From Deroplatys truncata (Eukaryota; Arthropoda; Insecta; Mantodea; Mantidae): a DNA stretch of 64,000 bases. The notes beneath the pieces are model-generated. The model ran no database searches. It was given only the letters and a program-made list of their open reading frames with translations, and was not told where the DNA came from. Of this stretch, positions 22,996 to 36,070 are shown one piece after another (position 1 is the stretch's first letter; every line of letters starts with the position of its first letter). The translations under genes and the position numbers were made by a program. Where the stretch lies: positions 282,995,341 through 283,059,340 of the forward strand of contig CM060990.1 of the NCBI GenBank assembly GCA_030765065.1. The letters run 5' to 3'.

Positions 22996-24284
22996 CAGAG
23001 TGTATTTTTATTCGTGTAATATACTTGGAAGACGTGTTCCTGACATCAAAACAGTAAAAACGTTCATATGTACATAGGTCTGAAAATCAACCGTTTCGTT
23101 GTTATAGGTAAAAGATGTATTCCATGAGTGAACAGACGGATATGCACTATACGTATGGCCGTGCAAACGGCAATGCAGCACGAGCACGTGAACTTTATGC
23201 AGAAAAGTACCCTGACAGGCCGTTACCGTGTGTAAGAACATTCGCAAGAATACACCAACGCTTGAGAGAGAATGTTGCATTTGAGAGCAGTAATAGGGAT
23301 GTTGGGAGACCAAGAGCGGTACGAGGCATTGAGCTTGAAGAACGAGTTCTTCGTGCTGTGGATGCAGGCCTATCACAAAACACAAGACGTATGGCTGTAA
23401 GGGAAGGAGTTAGTCATATGACTATCTGGAGAATTCGGCATGAAAATCTTCTGTTCCCGTATCACGTTCAACGTGTGCAAGGATTAAATGCGGTGGACTA
23501 TGAGTCAAAGAAGACGTTTCTGTCAACGTATGTTACAGTAATGTACTGTGTTCATCAATTTCATAGCCTGTATCTTATTCAGAGATGAGGCTGGGTTTAC
23601 TCGCGATGGCATCTTCAATTTTCATGACACTCATAACTGGCATTTGAAAATCCTAATGAAGTACGACAGGACAACCATCAACAGAGGTTCTCTCTCAACG
23701 TTTGGGGTGGAATCATTCATGATCACCTTACTGGTCCCTACTTCTCCCCTCCGCGTCTGAATGGACAAACCTATCTCCAGTTTCTCAGAAATGAGTTGCA
23801 TCACTTATTTAACTGATAATATTCCACTGGACATCATCCAACGAATGTGGTTTTTACACGACGACACTCCAGCTCATTTCAGTATGATAGTTCATAAGTT
23901 CTTGAATGATCAATTTCCGCATGGCCGGCTTGATCGCCTGATTTGAATTCAATGGATTTCTTCGTTTGGGTACATATAAAGTCCTTGGTTTATGCGACTC
24001 CTGTACCTGATGTTGACATTTTGAGAGGACGTATCCAAAGTGGAATTGTCCAAATATGAAACACACCAGGAATTTTCAATAGAGTACGCCAGAGCATGGA
24101 ACGCAGGCTTACTGCATGCATCGAAGCAAGAGGAAGGCACTTCGAGCAATTTTTGTAGCTTTCGATTTTGTGTTGTAACTCTGAAATAAATGATTTTCAG
24201 ACCCATGTTCATATGAACTTTTCTACTGTTTTGATGTCAAGAACACGTCCGCCAAATATATGGTACCAATAAAGGTACATCCTG
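22996..24284 (+). mobile_element. Mariner-like element A, copy 1, with ~95-bp TIRs
   Basis: The element is bounded by TA target duplications (22,994-22,995 and 24,285-24,286). The left end (cagagtgtatttttatt) and the right end read in reverse (caggatgtacctttatt) match. The match continues inward for about 95 bp through gacgtgttcctgacatcaaaacag. Length is about 1.29 kb. It carries a broken transposase gene. A second copy of the same family is at 51,259-52,572. Confidence 0.9.
23115..24165 (+). pseudogene. Transposase of mariner-like element A, copy 1 (DD41D-like)
   Basis: Cut-and-paste transposase of the IS630-Tc1-mariner superfamily. The N-terminal block (YTYGRANGNAARARELYAEK, FARIHQRLRE) and helix-turn-helix (LSQNTRRMAVREGVSHMTIW) are followed by the first catalytic aspartate in RDEAGFTRDG. 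The second aspartate is in FLHDDTPAHFSM. The stretch that should hold the third is damaged: near 23,925-23,945 a segment present in copy 2 (roughly GSGEPIAWPA) is deleted. There is a frame change before 23,548, another in the NWH-L segment near 23,640 that copy 2 shares, and a stop near 23,943. It is not functional. Confidence 0.88.
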
Positions 24285-25389
24285 TATGTAAGTAGTCCGC
24301 CAAAGGAGAATAGAAATTTGCAAAACGGTTGGACACAGAGTAGTGGGAGAGGTAAGGGCTAAGGAGAACGGGCATGCAAATTGTTGCGCCCGAATACAAT
24401 AGAAGTGTGCAAAGTGGCTTAAAATACATTATCGTAACTGGAAAATTGATGAACCAATTGCAGCGCCACATACAGGAAGGAGAACATTCCCACTAGACAC
24501 AGCGAAGTAGAACCGGGAAGGAAGGGGGCAAGGTAGGAAGGGGAGCGGATTGTGAATTGGTGCAGCAAAGAGACAATGGAAGTACGCAAAGTAGTTTTAA
24601 AACCCCAAATTTGTACTACTTATGTATGTACTCGTATATATGCGTGTATGAATAGATAACTTGCTTAGAAGTATTTTTTGTTACGGCATCCCTGGCCTGC
24701 GCCGCTTCATTTCACTGCAAGAGGAGATTATGTGACTAAATTATTTGATTTTGCAGGAAGGGACTGAAATAACTAGGTATGTAAAATTGAATACACAAAT
24801 CATTAATGCCACAGATATTCTGTTGATTGACACAAACATACGGAAGCACACATACAGTAACCAAAAGAAGATGAAAAACACTCTCTTCCGTGTTAATAAG
24901 CACTATGGATTCACTGTATTGCTGTCTCATCGCTATAACGTTTGAGCACATACCCATTGACTTCTGTACAGTACATAGACGTTTCATACTTTGTCGTACA
25001 CTCTTTAAGCCGGCGGGAATTTCACTGATTTCAGCTGCTGAGTGACTATGCCTGCTGCAAGAAGTTTTTCTGAGTAAACAAAGGTTTCATAAACCACAGA
25101 CCTAATACAGTTCTACAAAAACAAATCAAGTAGGGATAGGTGAGGTAACCTCCCCGGCCAGGCAAGGGGCCCACTCCTACTTAATCAGTGAGCTACAAAT
25201 GTAACCGTCAAATGGGAACCAATATGACATAGGGGTTGTGGAATGCTCAGACATGGAAATTGCGGGAATTACATATTCATTTAGTGTGAAGCATGCTTCA
25301 TATGTGAGTAATGCACATTTTGCAAGTCTATTTGGACCGCAGTTTGGTGCAGAGTCCAAATACAAAGCTACTGCCACAATAAAAGGTCG
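24285..25389. other. Non-coding, with loosely repeated A-rich segments
   Basis: Between 24,290 and 24,600 phrases such as gaaggggaag, tgcaaagtggtttaaaat and gcaaattg recur. Similar text lies just before copy 1 of element A (22,890-22,985), so the element is inserted in an old dispersed repeat. The open frames here show no domain. Confidence 0.4.
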
Positions 25390-25700
25390 CCTGGCTTAGT
25401 AGTAGGATTTTTTTCAAATGATATGAATGCAACAGCTATTCCTGCAGAATTCCCCAGACCATGGAATAACTGATGTTCCATTGGCGAGCAATAGCTGCAG
25501 TATTCACCGTAGAACTGTTTGTCGCATACCGCAGCATTACTTCTACGCCACAAACCTTTGGACAGAATTTCCCTGCACCTGATCCTTTGCTCATCTGTGT
25601 AATGCGCCAGTTTGCATAGTAAGCGATAAACCTAGGCAAATGTACTGTGATGACGATCCCGACGCACGGCCAAAACCAAATGCTGCCAGGCACTCCATAT
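25390..25700 (-). pseudogene. Possible transposase helix-turn-helix fragment
   Basis: The minus-strand frame contains NTAAIARQWNISYSMVWGIL. This resembles the second helix-turn-helix of Tc1/mariner transposases (typically TxxIARxLNISxxxVWRIL). No DDE segment follows. It is short and weak, so the call is tentative. Confidence 0.3.
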
Positions 25701-26093
25701 GTATATTCGCTAATTCATTCCGTGTGGTATTTTTCATGTTTCTCGTAATGGAATTTTGCTGTTCTGCATGTAAGCAAAAAAGAAATTAAATTCCATGACA
25801 AAGGAGGTAACCAAACCGAACAGGCTTAATTGTTTTCTAAATCTGTGTGTAATTAGAGTTTTGGTGGATAAAAATGGCAAAATTTATTCCTCTAGCATTT
25901 TCACCTTTCGCGAGATATCGTGATTCCAAATTTGAATTCTTAAATGTCGCCCTGGAGTGAATCTTTACTCTGGCTATAGGCTCCATCCTATGTTCATACT
26001 ATTAAAATAACTCAGTAGACCTTTTTGTAGGTTTTACGCATGGATGTTATATAGTTAGGACTAGTCTTATATCGACCTTAAGCAGAGTTCTTA
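25701..26093. other. Non-coding spacer
   Basis: Nothing recognised between the possible helix-turn-helix fragment and the start of the large inverted-repeat structure. Confidence 0.5.
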
Positions 26094-26327
26094 TAAGGAC
26101 TTCAGGAAAAAGGGAATGCCGACAATTAATGAGGCGTATAAATCAAATTAGCTTAATTGAGCGTATAATTAGATTACGCATGTTTTTGACACCTCGACAC
26201 CTTTTTCGGTACGTTGGAACCAGAGAACCCGCGTTTCTAAGTGCTTGTCACCTGGCAAACGTGACTGACAAGGGTTAGCAAGGCTATACAGGTGATTTTT
26301 CACAAGCCAGTTAATCAGATAGTAATC

Positions 26328-26790
26328 ATACATGTGTATAATTACCTCGCATCATTGACTTCAAATGGCTTAAACCGCTAACAAAGACTATACCACCGTT
26401 CGAGGCTTGGATTTCCTGTAGCAATGTCCTAAATCCTTGGTTGCATGTCATTGATTGGTTAGTATAATTATTGCGCATCATCGACTTCAAAGGTTGAAGC
26501 CGCCGCTAAAGCCTATGCTGCCTTTAGACGCTTGGATTTCAAGTGGAAATCTCCTAAATCGATGGTCGCTTGTCTTTGATTGGTTAATATAATTAAGTGT
26601 ATAATCAATTGACTTTCGCAACTTCAAAGGTTTGTTACCGCAAATGTGTGTTACCATGTATATTAAGAATGCCGACAACAAGATAACGTAACTTGTATAA
26701 TTATCACACATCATTGACTTTAAAGGGTTGAAGCCGCGTGCAAGAAAGAGGGTACCCCATCGCGTGTGATTGATTGCTTAATATCATTAA
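26328..26790. repeat. ~125-bp subrepeats in left arm of foldback-like element
   Basis: About four tandem copies share ttgattggttaatataatta, a catcattgacttcaaaggttg-like block and ggatttc-aaatc. Copies start near 26,328, 26,461, 26,586 and 26,692. Confidence 0.75.
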
Positions 26791-26828
26791 TTGAGCATTG
26801 ACTCGCGAGCATTGAATGAGTTACGCTG

Positions 26829-26865
26829 CTCACACACAAACACACACGCACAGGCACACATGCAT
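26829..26865. repeat. (CA)n microsatellite, left arm
   Basis: A CA-rich run that faces a GT run at 33,535-33,553 in the opposite arm of the inverted repeat. Confidence 0.85.
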
Positions 26866-28470
26866 ATATATACGAATCTCTTTTTGTAATCTCTCACTTT
26901 CCCTGTCCCCCCTCTCTCTCTCTTTCTATTCCTCTGCCAGTGTCTTTCACGCAATCTCACCCTAAACACAGATACGACTTTCAAGATTGTCAATTCAATT
27001 AGCATATTATGTAAATAAATTCACTTTTCAAGCTTCCTCCTATATGAGTAGAGTCGGCAATCAAATAAAAAATAACCGGATAGCAAAAAACTCGCTGCCC
27101 TTCCATAATACTTAATTATATAGAATTATATTAGATATTGAGTCACTGAGTGACGTGTACCGATGGGTCGATTAACATAACTAAGCGATTATTAATTGCT
27201 TTCAAAGGAAAATATACCGTTGCCGCATCTCGTTGAGAACTAAATGTGAAATTTCAGACTCATTTTGTATAGAAGTGTTTTATAATTATGCCGACTGAAA
27301 GATAATTAAATTGTATGATTGGACATTGATTAACATAAATAGGAGATTAGTAATTGATTTAAAAGGGAAAGATACCATTGCCGCATTTCGTTGTTAACCA
27401 TGTATAACATTTCATCTGAATTGTGTGTAGAAGTGCTTTATAATTATTCCAAATGTTTGACATTACGATTAAAAAACCACATGAGTAAGTTTAACTTTTG
27501 AATATTTCCTAGCTAACACACCTTAATATAAGAAAAGGTAGAGAAGCTCATGTTAATGTAACACATAAAATATTTTTGTATATAACCACTCGTCTACTTC
27601 TGCTTTGTGGGAAATTCCCTGGCTTATAGAAACATTTCACATTTTAGATTAATTAAAAATGCATGACTAAAAGCAGAGCTAGCATAAACGATTACTTCAA
27701 AATGCGTAAAATGCTAACGCATCTAAAATGTGTATTTTTCGTCAGCATGAAGATATTCAATCCTCCGACATCGAGGTTCTACACTCGTCTAAAAGCTGTA
27801 TGCCGTCGCAACCCTCTCTGGCATTCAGGTTTCTTGTTCGGTTTCTCAGGTCGGTTTCTTGCAAGAGACAGTGGAACTTTTGATTGGAAACCGTCTTTTA
27901 TAGCGTCCTGCATGTATAAAAAATCATGTGCCCGAATGGCTAGAATCGAGATTAATAACCGCGCATGCGTTGTGATATAGACATTATCAACCCTGATTGG
28001 TTAATCCGTTTTACAGATCTATGTTGATTGGTTCTTGAAATGAAAGCTCTTCATTGGCTTGCAAGAAATATTTTTTTCGTTGGGCCGTTGTGGAAGGTCA
28101 GATAGCCCAGGGTTATGAAATGGCCGTGTTGTAACTTGTCTTAATATTAAAATCTGTTTTTTCCAGAATTGCGTGGGGGAGAAGTCTGAAAGTTGCAAAT
28201 AAGTTTTTCAATTAATATTCATTGAGCAATAAAAGGCACGGATTTTTTTATTAAGCATATTTTCGTGTCTGAACTGTATTTTCAGGATGACGCTACTTTA
28301 TTAGAATTGTTTCTTTTTCAGAAAATTGTAATTGTATCACAAAAGTCTTCATTCCTTTATGTTTTAAGAGGTTTTCATGTCGATTAATTGCGGTCTGTTT
28401 CGTTGATTTATTTTTATCGATAAGTGAATTGTTTCTATACGACGTGTGTTGTATATATTGTTTAACTATA

Positions 28471-29845
28471 CAGGGTTATTCTAAATTAGTTACCTGAAAG
28501 TACGAATGAATTATTTCGAAACTGTTGACGGAAATTTATTCCGATGTTCATCAAACTTTATGTCATAATATCAAGTTTTAAACATGACCGGCAGACTTCG
28601 CTACATGCACTCGCTCGCTCGTCAGGCGGGGAAAATGTGAAGCACTCGCAAAACCTGGAGCCTAGTAAGCAGTCGCCATGGAGTCTTACAGCGGTGCAGA
28701 GCGCGCGCAGTGTTGTCTGTGGTTTCATGAAACTAAATCGTTAATTACCACACAAAGACGTTTTCGTACAAAGTGAACTCCCCCGCAAGTGAAAACTATG
28801 AAAAAATAGTATGATCGATTCGTAAAAACAGATTGTGTGGGACACCGAGAGAAAGGACAGGGACGCCCTTCTGTAGCAGGGTACGTTGTAGAAGCCGTGA
28901 GAAGAACTTATGCACGAAGTCCAAAGAAGTCTACAACTAGAGCAAGTTTGGAGCTGACCATTCCACAAACTACGGTATGGAGAATTTTACGACGACGACT
29001 GCAGTGTAAGGGGTACAAGTTGCAACTGGTTCAGGCATTGAGTGCTAATGACAAGCTTAAACGTTATGAGTTCTGTGCGGACATGCCGAACAGGATGGAA
29101 GAAGACGATAGTTTTCTTAATAAGATTGTGTTCAGTAACGAGGCAACTTTTCACCTTAGTGGTATAGTTAATCGTCACAATGTAACGTTATGGGGTACAC
29201 AGAAACCGACGGAATGCCTGGAACATACACGTGACTCACCAAAACTGAATGTGTTTTGCGCACTAAGCTCCGTGAAAGTGTATGGACCATTCTTTTTTTA
29301 TGAGTAGACTGTGACTGGCATCACATATCTAGATATGTTAGAAAACTACCTGATGCCACAGCTGCAAGAAGATATGAGAGATAATTTCATTTTTCAACAA
29401 GATGGAGCACCCTCACCCTAATTACCACCATAAGATCACTACGTACCTATCCCACACCACTCCCGCTTGGATTGGACGTGGCGGGAACATAGCTTGGCCT
29501 CCACGATCTCCCGATTTAACACCGCTAGATTTTAGTCTGTGGGGTTACATTAAATATAATGTGTACAACCCTCCACTGGCGACCAATCTCGATGAGCTTC
29601 GTCAACGAATTAACGTAGCTGTAGCTCGGGTAGATGCGGACATGATCACGCGTATCTGGGATCAACTGTCGTACAGGTGGGATATCTGCCGAGTGACAAA
29701 AGGGAGTCACATTGAACATTTGTAAACATTACAAATAAAACTTAATGTTAATGTCAATGTATGTAATGGAAATGGAAATACACTGCGTAAGATAAATATG
29801 TATAATTTAGCTTTATTATCAGGTAACTAATTTAGAATAACCCTG
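28471..29845 (+). mobile_element. Mariner-like element B with perfect ~26-bp TIRs
   Basis: The left end starts cagggttattctaaatta and the right end is its exact reverse complement over about 26 bp. TA duplications flank both ends (28,469-28,470 and 29,846-29,847). Length is 1,375 bp. The neighbouring repeat copy at about 30,388 (ttaactataattatagggc) shows the pre-insertion sequence, which confirms the boundaries. Confidence 0.93.
28678..29725 (+). pseudogene. Transposase of mariner-like element B (DD41D-like)
   Basis: The start at 28,678 is chosen because the frame opens MESYSGAERAQ, like the family's usual MExYS start. Two stops follow in the same frame before the long readable part (28,837-29,307: helix-turn-helix with TRASLELTIPQTTVWRIL). 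The first catalytic position reads FSNEATF, where the family has SDEA, so the aspartate is replaced by asparagine. A stop follows YGPFFFYE. A frameshift lies near the QQDGAP block at about 29,405, and the last part has WIGRGGNIAWPPRSPDLTPLDF with the third aspartate. The spacing from the second to the third aspartate is about 40-41 residues. The C-terminus (GSHIEHL) is complete. It is inactive. Confidence 0.9.
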
Positions 29846-30950
29846 TATTTTTAGGGCAAACAATGAAAAGAAAGAATGGTTTCTCCTGATTAAACAATTC
29901 TTGATGTTTTTCTTGTTATAATTTTCGTACAGTTGCTTAGTTTTAGATGGAAACTGAAACATTAGTGTGTTTTAAATTAAAATAAACAGATAAGCTTCCT
30001 TGTATAGTGGACCATTACTACAATTGTCTTTTTCTCAGAAAAGTGTTATTATATCGCAAACCTTCATCCATTCTTTATATTTTTAAAGGGTTTCAATGTC
30101 CATTAATGATGCCCTACTTTGTTGATTGATTTACTTCTTATCAAAGATGGAGGGTATTTACATAATATATTGAGTTGCGAATAAATTAATGCTGATGACT
30201 ATAAGCATTGTACAAACGTGTTTGTCTTTCTTTTGGCTATCGCGAAGTCTGTTATCGCTTGATGTAATGTCTTGAATGGCGTTGAACGATATAATAAGTT
30301 CATACATATGGATGCTATGGCTCAGCTCTGGACCTTTGCCTCACATACCCCTGTATAATAGCATATTGTGTGTACTATTTAACTATAATTATAGGGCAAA
30401 TAATGAAAAGAAGGAATGATTTCTCTTGATTAAACAACTTCTTGGTGTATTACTTGCTATAACTTTCCAGGGAGAATATAAGGATCCAATACACCTTCTT
30501 ATTTTTAAACGGAAACCGAAATACCAGTCAGATTTAAAATGAAATGAACAAATAAGCTTTCCTGTATAGTGGATCTTTATTAGAATTGTCTTTTTCTTAA
30601 AAAATTGTTATTGTATCGCAAAGTTGTTTTCATTTTTCATATTCATAAAGGGTTTGAATGTCCATTAATGACGTTCTCTTTTGTTGATTGATCATTGTAT
30701 CGAGCACCGAGGGTATTCCTATAATAGATTAAGTCGTGAAGAAATTAATTGATGTCTATAAGCATTGTATAAACGGTTCGTCTTTCCTTTGGCTATCGCG
30801 AAGTCTGTTATCGCTTGATGTAGCGTATTGAATGGCGCTGAACGATATGATGATAGGTTCATACATATGGACACTATCGTTCCCTCCTGGGGCTCCGGTC
30901 TCATACATAGACCTGTATAAATAACGTATTGTGTGTACATCAGGCTACTG

Positions 30951-31059
30951 GCATTGGTTATGCACTTGGGGAGTTCAAAAGTGTGTTCTTGGATGTTAAG
31001 TGTACTGACCTTTATAGCTTGTCGAGAAAGTGCGATTTCGCTCCTTAAATAATAATAAC

Positions 31060-31114
<55 letters not shown>

Positions 31115-32584
31115 CTGATCAGGGCATTGAAGAAGGGAACTACTTAGAAAGGGATTGCGATAGTTAATTCTTTATGAAAGCATTACTTAGAAAACCCTTA
31201 CGTATATTCAGAACATAGAAACTCCTATTCTGCTACACACTTAATAAAAGTATCTAATGTCATACATTTACATAACTTTGTCTACCCTCTATAGTTTATT
31301 AGCGGGTATACAAATAAATCTTTTGGCGAAATAGCTACGTTACACATTTCCCTATATATACAAAGAGAAGAACGACACTCAAATGTTTAAGAACAGGACT
31401 CTATATACTGGCGCTAAAGTTCCATACTGTTTCTATACAATCGCGAGAAACAAGTGAATGTTAAAAGAGCTTTAAGGAAATGACCAAGAAATGAACATAT
31501 GATTATGTTGTATCCTTTCGGACATTTTATTTCAATACAAAATACTGTTCTTGTTATTCTTCCCCAGTGATATTTTATTAATTATTAACATCCCAAATAC
31601 AGCATTTGTTATCGGTGTCTAAACATTAAACATACAAGCTGTACAGCGAGAGAGAAAGAGAGAGAGAGTGAGGAAGAGGGAGAAACAGGTTGAGGTGAGT
31701 GGAGGAAAGGAAGGGAGAAGTCGTTTAAAGGGTGAAATTATTTATATAATTTATAATATAGCACCTGAAATAATCATTATCATCACAGCATAAGCCTCGT
31801 GACTTTCTCCACCTTCAAGAAAACTTCTCTCTCCAGCTCATTCGGGTCTGTCAAAACATCTACCTACGCGTTTATACTTTTACTTTATTTTTTGTGTTCG
31901 ATCTTCATCCAATACTATTTACATGTTTCTGATGTGATACATTCACAGGAATTTCTCTACCCTCTATGTTTTATTAGTGGGTACCAAGTTGTTCTTACTG
32001 AAGTTTTTTTTCTGCTGCATTAGAAATGCATTGGGTGTAAAAGTGAATAGTAAAAAGGATTCTTGATTTGGCTATGCGTTTTTCGATGAAATGGCAATCC
32101 TGTCTTTTCATTGTCTGAAGTCTGCTCTGTCGTTAAGTATACGCACATTTTCCCTCGGTAATAACGTGAGGAAAAAATCCATCAGTTGTAATCACATATT
32201 CAACTAATATTCATTAAAGCGTAAAATACATGGTTTTTGAATCCATGAAATGAAGTTTTAAACATGTTTTTTTTTCAAAAGATTTACACTGTCTGGAATG
32301 CACAGGCCTTATTTCTCAGAATTTGTGGAGGTTGTGTATAATGTAAACATCTTTTTAGTGAGTTATCTTGTCAGGTTTTTTCAAAGAATTATTCAGTCAA
32401 GTATAAAGAATGCTTGATATTATTTTGAAAGGCCGCACATGCGTGTGATTGTAAGACGAAATGAAGTGAAAGAGAGAGAATATTCTCAGTTTTTGGAAGT
32501 CGAAGAACCTGTAGTGAGTTCTAAGGTAAAAATGTTAACAGCATATTGTGGACTCCAGGTTTCTTTACCGCATACGGGGACCGG
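30951..32584. other. AT-rich centre of the foldback-like element
   Basis: No gene recognised. It contains an AAT microsatellite (31,047-31,110) and a GA-rich run near 31,655-31,690. The open frame at 31,799-32,023 is hydrophobic but shows no known domain. Confidence 0.5.
31047..31110. repeat. (AAT)n microsatellite
   Basis: A long AAT/ATA triplet run with one AAC interruption. Confidence 0.95.
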
Positions 32585-33534
32585 CCAATCAGGGACCGTG
32601 GTCATAGATGCGTGAAAGAGATAGAGAGGTGATAAGCGGAAACGGAGTTAACGGACTCACCACGTATGCGAGAGGGGACGTCTTATGGTGAATCCGCTTC
32701 CCTCTGATGGTGTGGGTAAGTTGCAGTCGCTATGCCAGGGGGGTTGAGGGGAGTATACAGATTTAGATGAGTGTAGGACCTCGATGTCGGAGGATTGAAT
32801 GTCTTCATGCTGACGAAAAATACACATTTTAAATGCGTTAGCATTTTACGCATTTTGAATTAATCGTTTACGCTAGATCTTCCTTTAGTCATGCATTTTT
32901 AATTCATCCAAGATGTGAAATCAGAGATTTCCCCACAAAGCAGAAATAGACGAGTTGTTTTACACAAAAAATATTTTATGTGTTACATTAACATGAGTTT
33001 CTCTACCTTTTCTTATACTAAGGCGTGTTATCTAGGAAATATTAAAAAGTTAAACATATTCATGTGTTTTTTTAATCGTAAGGTCAAACACCTGGAATAA
33101 TTATAAAGCACTTCTACACACAATTCAGACTGAAATGTTATACATGGTTAAGAACGAGACGCTGCAATGGTATCTTTCCCTTTGAAATCAATTAATAATC
33201 GCTTAGTTATGTTAATCGATTCATCGGTACATGCCTCTGAATGACTGAATATCTAATATAATTCTATATAATTAAGTATTATGGAATGAGAGCGATTTTT
33301 TTCACTGTCGGATTATTATATTTTTATTTGAATACCGACTCTACTCATATAGAAGAAACTTTAAAGGGCGGATTTACTTATATAATTTCTAATTGAACTG
33401 AGAATCTTTGAAAATCGTACCTGTGTTTATGGAGAGATGACTTGAAAGACATTGGCAGAGGAATAGAAAGAGAGAGAAAGAGAGGGGGGATAGGGAAACA
33501 GAGATTAGAAAAGTATATTCGGGTAAGTATGCAT

Positions 33535-33553
33535 GTGTGTGTGTGTGTGTGTG
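33535..33553. repeat. (GT)n microsatellite, right arm
   Basis: The mirror partner of the CA run at 26,829, flanked on both sides by matching arm sequence. Confidence 0.9.
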
Positions 33554-33579
33554 AGCGAGCAGCGTAACTCAATCAAGGC

Positions 33580-34075
33580 TCGCGAGTCAATACACAATAA
33601 TATACACTTAATTATATTACGTAATCAAATGCACGCGACGGAGTACTCTCTTTCTTCCCCGCGCCTCCAACCTTTAAAAATAATGAGGTGTGATAATTGT
33701 ACAAGTTACGTTATCTTACCCTCGGCATTCTTTAGTATACATAACCCACATATACGGTAATAACCCTTTGAAGGTGCGAAAGTCATTTAATATACACTTA
33801 ATTATATTAACCAATCAATAACACGCGACCACCGATTTAGGGGATGGCTACTGCAAATCCAGGCGTCTAAAGGCAGCATAGACTTAAGTGGCGGCTTCAG
33901 CCTTTGAAGCCAATGATGCACAATAATTATACTAACCGATCAATGACATGAAACCAACGATTTAGGATATTGCTACTGGAAATCCAAGGCTCAGAAGGCT
34001 TTATAGCCCTTGTTAGCGGTTTACGTCATGTGAAGTCAATGATGCGAGAAGATTATACACATGTATGGTTATTAT
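33580..34075. repeat. ~125-bp subrepeats in right arm of foldback-like element
   Basis: This is the reverse complement of the left-arm subrepeats. Blocks such as aatataattaagtgtat appear inverted as atacacttaattatatt near 33,600 and 33,790, and aaccaatcaat and gccaatgatgcac segments recur. Confidence 0.75.
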
Positions 34076-34087
34076 CACATGCCATAC

Positions 34088-34541
34088 TGTGGCATGTGGT
34101 GTGGTAATACATTTGCTATATTTGTGGTTGGCATCATTATATGTGACTGTTTAAGTTGGTAGCACAGACCGGAATGATGTAATGGGAGTGGCGGGAAACC
34201 GGTTCCTCAGTAGTAGCGTCTGACGCTAAGAGAGTGTCTTGGAACGCAGTGAACAGTGCAAATGGCAGAGTGGGACGCTCCGTCAACAGCAGAAGGTATT
34301 CTGTATCTTTCTTTATCCTCAATATAATTAATAATCCAAATTAACACTATGTAGATTATTGAAGTAGTTAGTTCTTTCTATCCTTCCACACCATGATCTA
34401 GATATATTTTTAGGAATTTTCAGGTATTTCGGAACTTAGTTGAGCTCGCCCCTGTCGGACCTCATGCAATTTGTGATGTGTTTGAAAACCGGTACCTCGC
34501 TCTATCCCCCGTGAGTTAAAGAAAATGTAGAGATTACGACA
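34088..34541 (+). repeat. 5' LTR of the LARD-like element
   Basis: The upstream long terminal repeat, with TG...CA termini. The orientation is set by the polypurine tract before the other LTR. Confidence 0.88.
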
Positions 34542-35944
34542 AATTAGGGTGAGTCGCTGGGTAATTGGCGTGAGTCGCCGGGTATTTTGAGATTTTGAAG
34601 TGTAAATTTTTTTTCTCTTAGCCTGAAATGTAGTTTGCGTGATTTGGTCCTCCACGTGTTCGTTGGAACATGTAAATGTTAGTTTTGGCTTAATGGCAAG
34701 GGTTTTTATTTGATAATTTGTGGTTTTGTGTTCTAAATTCATGTAAAAGTATTTTCTTAAAAGTCCCATCTTTGTATCTTTATTTTGAGCTCACTTTCAA
34801 ATTTTACATTGTCTTGCTGTTGGCGGTGCGTCGGTAATTTTTGGCTTCATTTTCACCTTTCCATTGTTTCAATGCTGTTAAATTCTGTTTCTATGAAAAA
34901 GTGTTTACACTGTTGTTTCTAAATTTATTGTTTTTGTGAATTGTGGAAAATTTAGTGATATTTGAAGCTTTAATAATGTGGTTGCCGCGCGTTAGCTGGT
35001 GTTGCGTAATGTAGCGTAATCCTTGTGTGGTCTTGCAATTCATTAACAATTCTAGAATGTGAAACATTTTTTTTACATTTCACGTGTTTTGTATCTGAAT
35101 TTGCATGTTTGTATAAAAAAAAGAAAGGAAAAAAAGCGAAGTAAGGTGCATCTATTTAAAAAAAAATCATATTTGTGCATCGTATCGTACGTTCGCCGTG
35201 AACGCTTAGTAGTAGTACTACGAATAATTTTGCTTCACCGTTGCCATGTTTGGTTTTATCTAGTTACGCAATTATTTTTTGGAAAGTATTTCAAACGACT
35301 AATTTGAGTGAAAGTTTCAGCTACCACCAGCTGTGCCAGTATCTTCACCTATATAGGTTTAACGAGCATCCAACATGGACCAGCAGGACTTATCCACCCC
35401 CATTGGATGTCGATGGTGCAGCTATATGTGTGTTACCAGAATTTGGAACGTTGCACTCGAATTTTGTGGTAAAAAGAAAAGGAAAAGAAAAACAACCTGT
35501 AAGTATGTGCACATTGTGTGTACCAAAGTGTGGTTTGTATATTTTGACGCAGTATTTTATATCACAACACTGTGAGTGCCAGAGTGATTGTAGTGTAATA
35601 TAACATTGTTGTATGACATTGATTTGAGATGTTTGTTAATTATAAGCATTGTTAGGAAATAAGTTTACACGGCTTCACTGAAACTGACAATAAGAACGGA
35701 CAACAATGAGGGGGTGAGTTGTTTATTAATTAGAAGAGGCAAACAAATGACGTCAGATTAGCGCGCTTTTCTGTAGAAATGGAGGGAATATTTTCCCTAG
35801 AGCATATGTGTTCGTAATTTTGATTGGATATAAAAATAGACGTTAATATTCGCGCGTTTTATTAACCAATAGCAGCTCGTTTATAATGTTTAGGCATATT
35901 GGGGTGAGGGACTATAAATTCCGTGCCAGAGTTGGGTAACGCGC

Positions 35945-36070
35945 AGTTTGACAGAATAATTCACAAGGTAAACGTCGCTCAGTCCAACAGAAGGATTCGC
36001 GGGTAATATGTCGTTCAGTCCAACAGAATCATACAAAGGTTATACGTCGCGCAATTCTACAAAATCTCTC
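35945..36070. repeat. ~43-bp triplicated block inside the LARD-like element
   Basis: Three imperfect copies share the pattern gtaaacgtcgctcagtccaa-cagaa, at about 35,955, 36,000 and 36,045. They lie upstream of the middle of the interior. The function is unknown. Confidence 0.65.

Larger units (their letters stand above)
28294..30950. repeat. ~559-bp tandem repeat in the centre of the foldback-like element
   Basis: Blocks starting with tagaattgtctttttct-like text occur near 28,300, 30,015 and 30,575. The later two copies are about 559 bp apart. They share gggcaaataatgaaaag, ggctatcgcgaagtctgtta and gttcatacatatgga. The first copy is shorter and is interrupted by the transposon at 28,471-29,845. 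The second copy shows the same site uninterrupted near 30,388. Confidence 0.8.
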
